Positions 25,138 through 33,117 of a DNA stretch of 64,000 bases are shown in pieces. Within the stretch, counting starts at the first letter, position 1, and each line of letters starts with the position of its first letter. A model generated the notes under the pieces. The model was not told where the DNA came from. It did no database searches and saw only the letters and a program-made list of their open reading frames with translations. The stretch is from an uncultured Chloroflexota bacterium (GTDB lineage Bacteria; Chloroflexota; Limnocylindria; Limnocylindrales; CSP1-4), in assembly GCA_903822495.1 (NCBI GenBank), contig CAIJPD010000052.1, forward strand, positions 62,001 through 126,000. Direction: 5' to 3'. The position numbers and the translations under genes were made by a program.

Positions 25138-26967
25138 ATGCCCGGGCAGCGCGTCCCCGATGACCGGCCGGCGGAGGTCTCCGAGCTCCGCCTGGAACGC
25201 GTGGGCGGCGCGCGTGGTTCCGGTCTCCGGGCGGCAGTCGTCGCGTGCGTGATCGTGGGATTCATCGGACTCGCGCTGGCCAAGCCGTGGGCCGGCCCCG
25301 CGCCCTCCGCGAGCGGGTTCTCCGAGCGGCCATCCAGCGTCCCGTCGTCCGAAGCTCCCGCCGCGGAGATCGCTCCGCCATCGGGGGACGTAGCCCCGTG
25401 GATCGCGACGCCGTACGTTGTCGGGCCGACGCCCGTGGTGGCGGCCACTGCGGTCCGGGCGGCGGTCGGGTCGCGGGATGACTGGGGCATCAGGGCGATC
25501 GTCGAGGAGGGTGCATCCCAGGGGATCGTCGGCAGCCCCCGGCTCGTCGAGCGGTGGCAGAGCGGCGGGTTGGACCAGTACGTCGCCGTCTCCACTGGCT
25601 CGGCGGCGATCCGCGCGCTGGGTGTGAGCGCGCCGGCGGGCGTGCTCATCCTGGATGTTCGCGTCCGCGCCCTCGTCGATGGCCGCGAGCACTGGCTGGA
25701 CGTCGAGCCGGTCGACGGCGGCAACCCGGGCTCGGAGATCCTTCTCTGGCCGCCGCGGGTCGCCGCAGGCTGGTCCGCGGCGTGGCCTGGGGGCACCTAC
25801 CGGTTCGAGATTCTCACGGCGGCCGGGATCGGGCTGCTCGGCGTCCAGCTCACCGGCCCAGGTGGCACGCTGAGCGTGCCACCGAGTTCTGGGCGGGTCT
25901 GGGCGGGCTCGACGGCTGCGGGCGCCCCACGGGGCGAGGGCGCCGCGCATGCCGGCCTGTGGGTCGGGGTCGTCGCCGCGACTGAGGTTGAATCGTCGGG
26001 CGCAGCCTCGGCTCCGCCGACCCGCTCGGCGTCGGTCCTCCCGCTGGGCGGACGCTCGACGGCCGGCCTGGGCTATGGCGCGGCGTGGCTCGACACGGTG
26101 GCGGGCCAGGGATCGACCGTTGCCGCCTATGGCGTGACGGCCTATCTCCCCGGCGCGGTCTCGCTGGGCGTCGTGGGCCCGGACGGCATGTCGATCGAGG
26201 ATGCCCGCCTGGTCCGTCTGCAGCCTGGCCTGTCGACCGCCTCGGACGGCGGTGCGGCCCGCGCCGTCCCGGTTGTCACCACGCTCAACCGACAGCCGCT
26301 GCGCCAGTCGGTGCGCTTCGATGAGCCCGACGGGGCGACCTGGGAGCCGGGCACCTACGCGATCGTGGTCGAGGGCGCGGTGGGCGCCGGCCACGACGGG
26401 GTCGCCTACATGCTCACGCTCCTGCCCGGATCCGCGCGGCACACGTCGGCGCCGTTGGCCGCGACACGCGCCTGGGCACGGTTCGCGGGGCGCTGGGGGC
26501 TCGCCGCGGGTCTGCTGGAGCCGCTGGATGCCCCTGGGCGTCTCGCGATCCGGTACGCCGCAACAGGCCCGGAGACGATCCTGGGCGGCGGAGCGGACTA
26601 CACGCACCGCTGCCTGGAGGTGAACCTCGTCGACAGCGCGCAGCCGATCCTGGGCGTCGGACACCCGGCGGGTATCCATCCGGGTGCGGTGGAGGTCCAG
26701 CGGGTCTATCTGGACGGCAGCGTGACCCTGGCGAGACCCGCAACGGCGCTGACCGTCCTGCCGGGCCTGACGCTTGTGGCCGCTGGAGAGGGGAGCACCT
26801 GGGCGCCGGGGTGGTACCGGCTGATCGTGCACACGGACACGGCGAGCATCAGCCTGCCTGTGTGCGTGGGTAGCCAGGGTCCGGGCTATCTCGAGGTGCC
26901 CGCGGATGCCGGTCTGCGCCCCGGGCCGCGAACCGTCGTCGGCCAGGGCGACAAGCCCGGCGTCTAG
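25138..26967 (+). CDS. Large unknown membrane-anchored extracytoplasmic protein
   Basis: A 609-residue protein I do not recognise. It has a charged cytoplasmic start, one membrane helix (about 31-50), a Ser/Pro-rich stalk and a long extracytoplasmic region. That region carries recurring W-x-P-G-x-Y-x-(F/I/L)-x-(I/V) segments near residues 212-225, 402-413 and 555-565, each ending a beta-rich stretch, suggesting three or more related beta-sandwich modules. A pair of cysteines occurs late (near 493 and 582) and could form a disulphide. There is no catalytic signature. The ATG at 25138 follows a TACACT element. It is convergent with the CpaE-like gene, the two stop codons interlocking at CTAG. 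A cell-surface or adhesion role is only a guess. Confidence 0.75.
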   Translation: MPGQRVPDDRPAEVSELRLERVGGARGSGLRAAVVACVIVGFIGLALAKPWAGPAPSASGFSERPSSVPSSEAPAAEIAPPSGDVAPWIATPYVVGPTPVVAATAVRAAVGSRDDWGIRAIVEEGASQGIVGSPRLVERWQSGGLDQYVAVSTGSAAIRALGVSAPAGVLILDVRVRALVDGREHWLDVEPVDGGNPGSEILLWPPRVAAGWSAAWPGGTYRFEILTAAGIGLLGVQLTGPGGTLSVPPSSGRVWAGSTAAGAPRGEGAAHAGLWVGVVAATEVESSGAASAPPTRSASVLPLGGRSTAGLGYGAAWLDTVAGQGSTVAAYGVTAYLPGAVSLGVVGPDGMSIEDARLVRLQPGLSTASDGGAARAVPVVTTLNRQPLRQSVRFDEPDGATWEPGTYAIVVEGAVGAGHDGVAYMLTLLPGSARHTSAPLAATRAWARFAGRWGLAAGLLEPLDAPGRLAIRYAATGPETILGGGADYTHRCLEVNLVDSAQPILGVGHPAGIHPGAVEVQRVYLDGSVTLARPATALTVLPGLTLVAAGEGSTWAPGWYRLIVHTDTASISLPVCVGSQGPGYLEVPADAGLRPGPRTVVGQGDKPGV

Positions 26968-28184
26968 GCGCGGCCGAAGAGCCCGCCAAAGCGCGTCTTG
27001 GGCTGCTGTTCGACCGATGCCGGCGCCGCGCCCCAGTCTCCCAGCACGGTGTCAGCCAGCTTGGTCAGGTGGATGGCCGCGCCGGATCGTGGCGCCCCGA
27101 TGACGACCGGGATGCCCTCGTTGGCCGCGTTGAGGTAGGCAAGGGGATCGTATGGGAGCTCGATGGCCACCCGTGTCCCCAGCGCCTGCTCGATGTCGCG
27201 CATGCGCAGCGCCTGGCGGGCGAACGCGTTGTTGAGCACGAAGACGCACTTCCCGACGATGTCACCCGTGGCGTTGAGGTAGTCAAGGAGCGAGTGAACG
27301 GCCTTGAGCGCCGGGATCTCGGGGTGAAAGGGCAGGATGATGGTGTCGGCCCAGTCGAGGATCTGGAGCGTGCGCTCGTCGAGGTTGGAGCCAGCGTCCA
27401 CGATCACGGTGCCGTAGGCGCGGCTGGCGGTCTGGAGCAACTGCTCCAGCTGGTCGCCGCCGAGGAGCTCCGTCTGCTCCGGGCGGGCCGTGCCGGCAAG
27501 GACGTGCAGGCCGGTGTCGTGTCGGGCGGTGTAGCCGCGCAGGAGCTCCGGGTCGAGCAGGCCCTGCTCATCGTGGACGAGATCCACGATCGTCTGGCGG
27601 GGCGCCAGGTCCAGGTGCACGGCGATCCCGCCGAACTGGAGGTCGAGGTCGATCAGCACCACGCCGTGCGGCTGGCGTGAGCCGGCCACCACCGCGACGT
27701 TGGTGGCGATGGTCGTGGTCCCCACGCCACCCTTGGGCGAGAACACCGCGATCGACCGCCGCTCCTGCCTGGGCATCGTCCGCAGGATCGACGGGGCCGG
27801 CGCCAGCGACTGGGTTCGGCCGAAGCGGGCAAGCAGGGCCTCGACCCGGGCCTCCAGCTCGCGCCCGTCGAACGGGCGGCCGATGACGTCATCCGACCCG
27901 ACCTCGAGAAACCTGATCCGCTCCTCGACATCGTCCGACTGAGCGACCACGAGCAGCGGAACCGAGGTCATGGCCGGGTCGCCGCGGAGGCGGCGGCACA
28001 GATCGAGGGTGGTGGCTCCGTTGCCGGTCGTGTCCAGGAGCAGCAGGTCGCTCTGGGCCGCGCGGGCGAGTGACTCGTCGGGGGTCAGCGCCATGCTCAC
28101 GGTGTACGACGGCGAGCGCAGGACTTCGCTGACGGCCGCATGGAGGGCCGGATCGGACGAGATCAGGAGAATGCTGGCGGGCAC
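26964..28184 (-). CDS. CpaE-like response-receiver/MinD-family ATPase (orphan)
   Basis: A 406-residue protein. Residues 1-120 form a receiver-like domain with a possible phospho-acceptor Asp51 (LLLLDTTGNG) and K/P replaced by GRPFDGRELEARVEALL at the end. Residues about 144-380 are a ParA/MinD ATPase with the deviant Walker A FSPKGGVGTTTIATNVA (148-164), DLDLQFGG and DAGSNLDERTL. This architecture is that of CpaE, which places Flp/Tad pili in Caulobacter and relatives. No tad or pilus gene is in the window. The GTG at 28184 has GGGAG five bases upstream, which decides the start. It ends head-on against the unknown secreted protein. Confidence 0.87.
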   Translation of the reverse strand: MPASILLISSDPALHAAVSEVLRSPSYTVSMALTPDESLARAAQSDLLLLDTTGNGATTLDLCRRLRGDPAMTSVPLLVVAQSDDVEERIRFLEVGSDDVIGRPFDGRELEARVEALLARFGRTQSLAPAPSILRTMPRQERRSIAVFSPKGGVGTTTIATNVAVVAGSRQPHGVVLIDLDLQFGGIAVHLDLAPRQTIVDLVHDEQGLLDPELLRGYTARHDTGLHVLAGTARPEQTELLGGDQLEQLLQTASRAYGTVIVDAGSNLDERTLQILDWADTIILPFHPEIPALKAVHSLLDYLNATGDIVGKCVFVLNNAFARQALRMRDIEQALGTRVAIELPYDPLAYLNAANEGIPVVIGAPRSGAAIHLTKLADTVLGDWGAAPASVEQQPKTRFGGLFGRA

Positions 28185-28283
28185 AGGCGCTCCCGTAACT
28201 GTGGCCCGGCGGGTGCCGGGGCCGGACGTGATGGGCGCACCCTCCCTGGGCGGCCGGCCGAAGAGACTGATGATGGCGGGGCG

Positions 28284-28289
28284 AGGATA
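28284..28289 (-). promoter_or_regulatory. Extended -10-like element for the CpaE-like gene
   Basis: On the minus strand this reads TATCCT preceded by TG. It predicts a leader of about 95 nt that contains a GGGAGGG stretch and the Shine-Dalgarno. Confidence 0.45.
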
Positions 28290-28344
28290 CAACGAGCATA
28301 CATGGTGGTCCGGGTCGACCGTCCAGTACGATGGTCGTGAACAG

Positions 28345-28359
28345 CCCACGGTTCGTGGG
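28345..28359. repeat. Perfect inverted repeat between CpaE-like gene and rpsF
   Basis: CCCACG-GTT-CGTGGG. It lies between the two divergent promoters, about 35 bp before the rpsF -10. It could be an operator or a hairpin on a transcript from the TACGAT at 28327. Confidence 0.5.
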
Positions 28360-28393
28360 TGCCGGCCTTCCATGGGCAGCCGGCGGGTCATGC

Positions 28394-28399
28394 TAAACT
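28394..28399 (+). promoter_or_regulatory. Extended -10-like element for the rpsF operon
   Basis: TGC then TAAACT. It predicts a leader of about 68 nt ending with the Shine-Dalgarno AGGAAGGAG. A small GGGG-CGTT-CCCC hairpin lies in the leader. In other bacteria such leaders bind S6:S18 for feedback; I cannot confirm that motif here. Confidence 0.55.
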
Positions 28400-28473
28400 G
28401 CGCCCTGTTTCCTTTCGGCTCCGCGCCACTGAGGCTAGCGGGGCGTTCCCCACAGGAAGGAGTCTGTCGGCCC

Positions 28474-28890
28474 ATGCGCCGCTATGAACTCATGCTCATT
28501 ATCCGGCCGGACGTGCCGGACGATCGCAGCCAGGCGCTGATCGATCGGACCACCCGCCAGATCGTGGCCGACGGCGGCCAGATCGTGAAGGTTGCCCCCT
28601 GGGGGCGCCGTCGGCTCGCGTATCCCATCGACCGCTTCCGCGAGGGCTCGTACCACATCGTGCTGTTCGAGGCCCCGGCCCCGGCCATCGCGGAGCTGGA
28701 GCGCGGACTGCTGATCACCGAAGAGGTCCTTCGCCACCTCGTGACCAAGGTCGAGCGGCCGGTCAAGACGGCCCGGACCGACGCCGACGACGATACGGAC
28801 CTGCCGCCCGCGGACGATGACGATGACGTGCCCGACGGCGAGATCATCGACGAGTCCGAGAGCGAAGCGGCTCCGGCCGCGACCGACTAG
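28474..28890 (+). CDS. rpsF: 30S ribosomal protein S6
   Basis: S6 pairs with S18 on the platform of the small subunit. The 138-residue protein starts MRRYELMLIIRPD, with the family segments APWGRRRLAYPIDRFREGSY and LLITEEVLRHLVTKVE. After about residue 97 it carries a roughly 40-residue tail very rich in Asp and Glu, longer than in most S6 proteins. In Escherichia coli S6 a C-terminal poly-Glu tail is added after translation; here an acidic tail is encoded. It begins the standard rpsF-ssb-rpsR operon. Confidence 0.97.
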   Translation: MRRYELMLIIRPDVPDDRSQALIDRTTRQIVADGGQIVKVAPWGRRRLAYPIDRFREGSYHIVLFEAPAPAIAELERGLLITEEVLRHLVTKVERPVKTARTDADDDTDLPPADDDDDVPDGEIIDESESEAAPAATD

Positions 28891-28901
28891 GGGGCCCTCC
28901 C

Positions 28902-29354
28902 ATGTCGTTCTGCAAGGTGTCGATCATCGGCAACCTCGGTGCGGATCCCGAGATGCGATACACACCCAGCGGCAAGGCCGTGACGCAGTTCAACGTCGCG
29001 GTGAGCCAGAGCACCAAGAACCAGCAGACCAACGAGTGGATCGAGGCCACGGACTGGTTCCGCGTCAGCATCTGGGGGGACCGCGGTGAGCGGGCCGCCG
29101 AGACGCTCCGCAAGGGACACCGTGTCTTCGTCGACGGCCGTTTCAAGACCCGCGAGTTCGAGGGCCGCGACGGCAAGACCCGGACCTCGCTGGAGATCAC
29201 GGCCGACAACGTGGTGAGCCTCGAGAAGCGTGCCCGCGACGGCGAGGGCGAGGGGGGCTTCACCCCCAGTGCCCGACCGGCCGGTAGCGGCGGTGGCGGC
29301 TTCGGCGGCCCCCGCGGCGGCGGTGACGACGAGCTGGACGACCTTCCCTTCTGA
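28902..29354 (+). CDS. ssb: Single-stranded DNA-binding protein
   Basis: SSB coats single-stranded DNA and recruits repair proteins through its tail. The 150-residue protein has an N-terminal OB fold (about 1-110: VSIIGNLGADPEMRYTPSGK, EATDWFRVSIWG, RVFVDGRFKTREFEGRDG), a Gly-rich linker and the acidic tip DDELDDLPF, the conserved partner-binding end. It lies 11 bp after rpsF and 69 bp before rpsR, with a separate AGGAGA site for rpsR. Confidence 0.97.
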   Translation: MSFCKVSIIGNLGADPEMRYTPSGKAVTQFNVAVSQSTKNQQTNEWIEATDWFRVSIWGDRGERAAETLRKGHRVFVDGRFKTREFEGRDGKTRTSLEITADNVVSLEKRARDGEGEGGFTPSARPAGSGGGGFGGPRGGGDDELDDLPF

Positions 29355-29423
29355 CCATCTGCCGCGGGCTTGCCCGCCATCGCCGACCGGGACAGCCCGG
29401 CGGCGCACCAGGAGACCTGACCG

Positions 29424-29690
29424 ATGCCTGTCGCTCGACCCAAGAAGCGTGATGACATGTACCGCGACCGCCGCCGCCGGAAGGTGTGCGCGTTCTGCGC
29501 GGACAAGTCCACCCACATCGACTACAAGGAAGTGAACCGGCTCCGCCGCTACCTGTCGGAGCGGGCGAAGATCGAGCCGCGACGCAAGACCGGCACGTGC
29601 GCCGGCCACCAGCGCGAGCTGTCGGTGGCGCTCAAGCGGGCCCGAATCGTCGCGCTCCTGCCGTACGCCCCCCAGCACCTGCGCCCATAG
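29424..29690 (+). CDS. rpsR: 30S ribosomal protein S18 (zinc-binding form)
   Basis: The 88-residue S18 has a basic start and the core [23 protein letters not shown]. Cys22, Cys25, Cys59 and His62 form a C+ zinc site (CAFC and CAGH), absent from zinc-free S18 paralogues. The ATG is fixed by AGGAGA twelve bases upstream. It ends the rpsF operon. Confidence 0.97.
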   Translation: MPVARPKKRDDMYRDRRRRKVCAFCADKSTHIDYKEVNRLRRYLSERAKIEPRRKTGTCAGHQRELSVALKRARIVALLPYAPQHLRP

Positions 29691-29726
29691 CCCGGTGACC
29701 CGCATCTCCCGGCGGCGGCCCTAGCG

Positions 29727-30575
29727 GTGGAGGTTCTCTTCCTCCTCGCGGGTGGCGCCGCTGCCGGGCTCTTCGGGTCGCTCCTCGGCCTGGGGGGCGG
29801 GATCCTCATCGTCCCCCTGCTCACGCTGGGCGCGGGCCTGCCCATCCGGGAGGCCGTCGGCGTATCGCTGGTGTGCGTCATCGTCACCAGCGGCGCTGCC
29901 GCGGGCGTCTACCTGGAGCGCCACACCGCCAATCTCCGCCTCGGGATGCTGCTGGAGCTCTTCACGGCCACCGGGGCGCTCGTCGGCGGGCTGGTCGCCT
30001 TCCTGCTGCCGGATCGCGTGCTGGCGGGCCTGTTCGCCCTGCTCCTCGGCTACGTCGCGTTCACCATGCTCAAGGCGGCCCGGAAGCCGGCCACGGTTGC
30101 CGCCACGACCCCTGTTGCGAGCCAGCAGTCCGCGCCCGAGGCAGATACGGCCACCGGTCGCGAGGCCGCGATCCGCCGCCTTTCGGGACCCGGCTACCGG
30201 GTTGGACGGATCCGGTTCGGCATCTTGGGCTCCGTCCTGGCCGGCGTGGTCTCGGCCCTGCTGGGGATCGGCGGTGGCATCGTGAAGGTGCCCGTGATGA
30301 ACCTTGTGATGGGCGTTCCGCTGCGCGTCGCCACGGCCACCAGCAACCTGATGATCGGCGTGACGGCCACCGCCAGCGCCGTGATCTACCTGCTGCGCGG
30401 GGGCATCAACGCCTACGTCGCGGGGCCCACCGCGATCGGAGTCTTCGTGGGCGCCACCGTCGGCTCCCGGATCGCAGGTCGCGTCAACGTTCGCGTCCTG
30501 CGATTCCTGTTCGTCGCGGTGCAGGTCTACGTCGCGTTCCAGATGGTCCTGCGCGCGCTCGGGCTGACCTCGTGA
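29727..30575 (+). CDS. TauE/SafE-family anion exporter
   Basis: The 282-residue protein has about eight hydrophobic helices in two related halves. The N-terminal half has AAAGLFGSLLGLGGGILIVPLL and the second GVVSALLGIGGGIVKVPVMNL, the paired Gly-rich signature of sulfite/sulfoacetate exporter-type permeases. The loop between the halves holds a Ser/Ala/Thr-rich segment. The GTG start at 29727 is used. It ends in a GTGA overlap with a DUF1634-type gene, a pairing common for TauE proteins. The substrate is unknown: sulfite or an organosulfonate by family, unproven here. Confidence 0.9.
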   Translation: MEVLFLLAGGAAAGLFGSLLGLGGGILIVPLLTLGAGLPIREAVGVSLVCVIVTSGAAAGVYLERHTANLRLGMLLELFTATGALVGGLVAFLLPDRVLAGLFALLLGYVAFTMLKAARKPATVAATTPVASQQSAPEADTATGREAAIRRLSGPGYRVGRIRFGILGSVLAGVVSALLGIGGGIVKVPVMNLVMGVPLRVATATSNLMIGVTATASAVIYLLRGGINAYVAGPTAIGVFVGATVGSRIAGRVNVRVLRFLFVAVQVYVAFQMVLRALGLTS

Positions 30576-30949
30576 CCGGCGTGCCCACGGGCGGCGGCGC
30601 GGGTCGCGACCTGGACGTGATGATCGCGCGACTGCTGACGTTCGGGACCTACGTCTCCATCGCCCTCCTCGTCGCCGGCTACCTGGCGATGCTGGCCGGG
30701 GGCATCTCGCCCTACGCGCCGGCGCCCGGCCTTGACCCGGGTGCCATCGTGGCGGACATCCTCGCGGGCCGTGCGCCGGGATTCCTCTGGTTGGGCCTCC
30801 TCGCCGTCATCGCCACCCCGACCGCGCGGATCGTTGCCGCCATGGTCGGGTTCGCCCGGATGCGCGAGTGGGAGATGGCGAGCGTCTCGGTCGGGATCCT
30901 CGTGGTCATTACGCTCAGCGTCATCCTCGCCCGCCTCGTCGAGGCGTAG
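30572..30949 (+). CDS. DUF1634-type small membrane protein
   Basis: The 125-residue protein has three hydrophobic helices (about 24-43, 72-90 and 101-120) and a short Gly-rich start. The size and context, overlapping a TauE/SafE permease in GTGA, fit the DUF1634 family, which is presumed to assist the permease. No catalytic residues are visible. Confidence 0.8.
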   Translation: MTGVPTGGGAGRDLDVMIARLLTFGTYVSIALLVAGYLAMLAGGISPYAPAPGLDPGAIVADILAGRAPGFLWLGLLAVIATPTARIVAAMVGFARMREWEMASVSVGILVVITLSVILARLVEA

Positions 30950-30973
30950 GCCCCTCCGGAGTCGCCCAGCCCA

Positions 30974-32017
30974 ATGGACGCCGTCATCCTCGTCTTGAGC
31001 TTCGTGCTGATCCTCGCGGGCGCGGAGCTGTTCACCAACGGTATCGAATGGTTCGGGCGGAAGCTGGAGTTGGCCGAAGGCGCGGTCGGATCGGTGCTGG
31101 CCGCGGTGGGCACGGCCCTGCCAGAGACCACGATCCCGGTCATCGCGATCATCTTTGGGTCGGGGGCGCACGCGGACGAAGTCGGCGTTGGTGCGGTGCT
31201 GGGTGCCCCGCTCATGCTCTCCACCCTCGCGATGTTTGTGACCGGCGTCGTCGTGCTCATTGCGGCTCGCGCCCGCCGAACGAGCGATGAGATGACGGTC
31301 GACGTCCCGGTGCTGCTGCACGACATGCGCACGTTCGCGGTTGCCTATGTGCTGGCCATCGGCATGGCGTTCCTGCCCGCGGACCTCGTCTGGCCGCGAC
31401 AGGCGATGGGCATCGTGCTGCTCGTGATCTACGCGCTCTACGTCAAGGGCCACTTCGAGGCCGACCCCAGCACGGATCTTGAGGACATCGCCCCGCTTCG
31501 CTTCCATCGCCTCGACCGCCAGGCGCATCGAGCGGATCCGGCCATCCCGCGCCTTCGGGTCGCCAATCTGCAGGTCATCGCGGCCCTGTCGTTCATCGTC
31601 GTCGGCGCCTGGGCGTTTGTCGGGGTGGTGGAGCGTCTCGGCGACGGCCTGGGCATCAACGAGGTCATCCTGGCGCTCGTGATCGCGCCCATCGCCACGG
31701 AGCTGCCAGAGGCGCTCAACGCCATCATCTGGGTCCGCCAGGGCAAGCACACGCTGGCCATGGCGAACATCACGGGCGCGCTGGTCTTCCAGGCCACGAT
31801 TCCCACGGCGATCGCGCTGATGCTGGCCTCGTCGACGTGGGTCGCGTCCGGGTCGGCGCAGACCGCGTTCCTGTCGGCGGCGGTCGCGCTCCTCTCATCG
31901 GCCGTGATCTTCATCCCGCTCATGCGCTCCGCCACGCTGCGTGGCCGGGCCCTCCTGGCGGGCGGCGTCTTCTATGCGGCCTACCTCGCGGTCGCCATCA
32001 GCACGTTGGCCGGCTAG
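30974..32017 (+). CDS. CaCA-family cation exchanger (Na/Ca or Ca/H type)
   Basis: The 347-residue protein has about ten to eleven membrane helices in two inverted halves. The alpha repeats are GSVLAAVGTALPETTIPVIA (alpha-1) and VIAPIATELPEALNAIIWV (alpha-2); both hold the acidic residue in the (T/E)-x-L-P-E core that binds the cation. A roughly 40-residue cytoplasmic loop separates the halves. The alpha-1 motif lacks the classical G-N-x-x-E pattern of NCX-type proteins, so the transported ion is uncertain. It stands alone between the TauE pair and ilvE. Confidence 0.87.
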   Translation: MDAVILVLSFVLILAGAELFTNGIEWFGRKLELAEGAVGSVLAAVGTALPETTIPVIAIIFGSGAHADEVGVGAVLGAPLMLSTLAMFVTGVVVLIAARARRTSDEMTVDVPVLLHDMRTFAVAYVLAIGMAFLPADLVWPRQAMGIVLLVIYALYVKGHFEADPSTDLEDIAPLRFHRLDRQAHRADPAIPRLRVANLQVIAALSFIVVGAWAFVGVVERLGDGLGINEVILALVIAPIATELPEALNAIIWVRQGKHTLAMANITGALVFQATIPTAIALMLASSTWVASGSAQTAFLSAAVALLSSAVIFIPLMRSATLRGRALLAGGVFYAAYLAVAISTLAG

Positions 32018-32085
32018 GCCTTCCGGGCCGCTTGGGGGTGCCCGCGTGACCCCGCTCCACAGTCGGAACGCCGCGGTGCCGCTGC

Positions 32086-32091
32086 TATACT
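32086..32091 (+). promoter_or_regulatory. Extended -10-like element for ilvE
   Basis: TGC then TATACT, one of the best -10 matches in the window. It predicts a leader of about 50 nt. Confidence 0.6.
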
Positions 32092-32110
32092 CGGCCCCCC
32101 ACACGAGGAC

Positions 32111-32129
32111 CGGGCGGCCCGGCCGCCCG
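32111..32129 (+). promoter_or_regulatory. Perfect GC hairpin in the ilvE leader
   Basis: CGGGCGGC-CCG-GCCGCCCG, an 8-bp stem, starts about 13 nt after the predicted transcription start and ends 19 nt before the ilvE ATG. A short frame (ATG 32133, encoding MESLPDAD and a stop at 32157-32159) overlaps the ilvE start out of frame. No branched-chain codon run is present. Confidence 0.5.
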
Positions 32130-32148
32130 CGCATGGAGTCCCTCCCAG

Positions 32149-33117
32149 ATGCTGACTGAAAAGCCAACCACGACGGCCCCCGCCAAGCGCGATGCCGACG
32201 ATCTGATCTGCTACTTCGAGGGGCACTACGTCCCGATGCGTGACGCCAAGGTCAGCATCATGACGCACGCCTTCATGTACGGGACCGCGGTCTTCGAGGG
32301 CATCCGCGCCTACTGGAACGTGGAGCAGGGCGTGCTCTACGGCCTGAAGATCCGTGAGCACATGGCCCGGATCCGGAAGAATGCGACCATGCTGCTCATG
32401 GACGATCTGCCGTCGGTGGACGAGCTGGTCGAGATGGTCGTCCAGACCATCCGCCGGAACGACTTCCACGAGGACGCCTACGTCCGTCCGTCGTTCTACA
32501 AGTCGACCCGGGCCATCGGCGTGAAGCTCCATCATCTCGAGCACGAGCTGTACATCGTGGCGATCCCGTTCGGGAACTACGTCGACACCGACAAGGGCTG
32601 CCGCCTGATGACATCATCCTGGCGGCGCAACTCCGACGTGGCGCTCCCGGCTCGCGGCAAGATCGTGGGCGGCTACGTGAACATGGCCTTCCAGAAGTCG
32701 GAGGCGGAGCTCAACGGCTACGACGAGGCGCTCGTCCTGACCCCGGATGGCCACGCCTCGGAGGCATCCGCCGCCAACCTCTTCATGGTCCGAGATGGCG
32801 TCCTGATCACGCCGCCCGTGACCGACGACATCCTCGAGGGCGTCACCCGCGGCGCCATGCTGGAGCTTGCCCGCGACCTCGGCATCCCGCACGAGATCCG
32901 GTCCATCGACCGCTCGGAGCTGTACCTCGCCGACGAGGTCTTCCTGTGCGGCACCGGGGTGCAGATCTCGCCGGTCTACGAGCTGGACCACCGCCAGATC
33001 GGCGACGGCGCCGTCGGCCCGCTGACCCGGCAGATCCGCGGTCGCTACTTCGACGCCGTCCGCGGCCGGCTGCCGCAGTACGCCCACTGGCTCACCCGCA
33101 TCACCGAGGGTGCCTGA
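32149..33117 (+). CDS. ilvE: Branched-chain amino acid aminotransferase
   Basis: IlvE is a fold-type IV PLP enzyme moving amino groups between branched-chain amino acids and 2-oxoglutarate. The 322-residue protein has HAFMYGTAVFEGIRAYW, ARGKIVGGYVNMAFQKSEA with the PLP Lys171, and DEALVLTPDGHASEASAANLF with the Glu that contacts PLP. GTGVQISPV near the C-terminus is also typical. It could also act on other substrates within the class (D-amino acid aminotransferase-like), but the length and EGIRAY favour IlvE. It overlaps the next gene by 8 nt. Confidence 0.95.
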   Translation: MLTEKPTTTAPAKRDADDLICYFEGHYVPMRDAKVSIMTHAFMYGTAVFEGIRAYWNVEQGVLYGLKIREHMARIRKNATMLLMDDLPSVDELVEMVVQTIRRNDFHEDAYVRPSFYKSTRAIGVKLHHLEHELYIVAIPFGNYVDTDKGCRLMTSSWRRNSDVALPARGKIVGGYVNMAFQKSEAELNGYDEALVLTPDGHASEASAANLFMVRDGVLITPPVTDDILEGVTRGAMLELARDLGIPHEIRSIDRSELYLADEVFLCGTGVQISPVYELDHRQIGDGAVGPLTRQIRGRYFDAVRGRLPQYAHWLTRITEGA

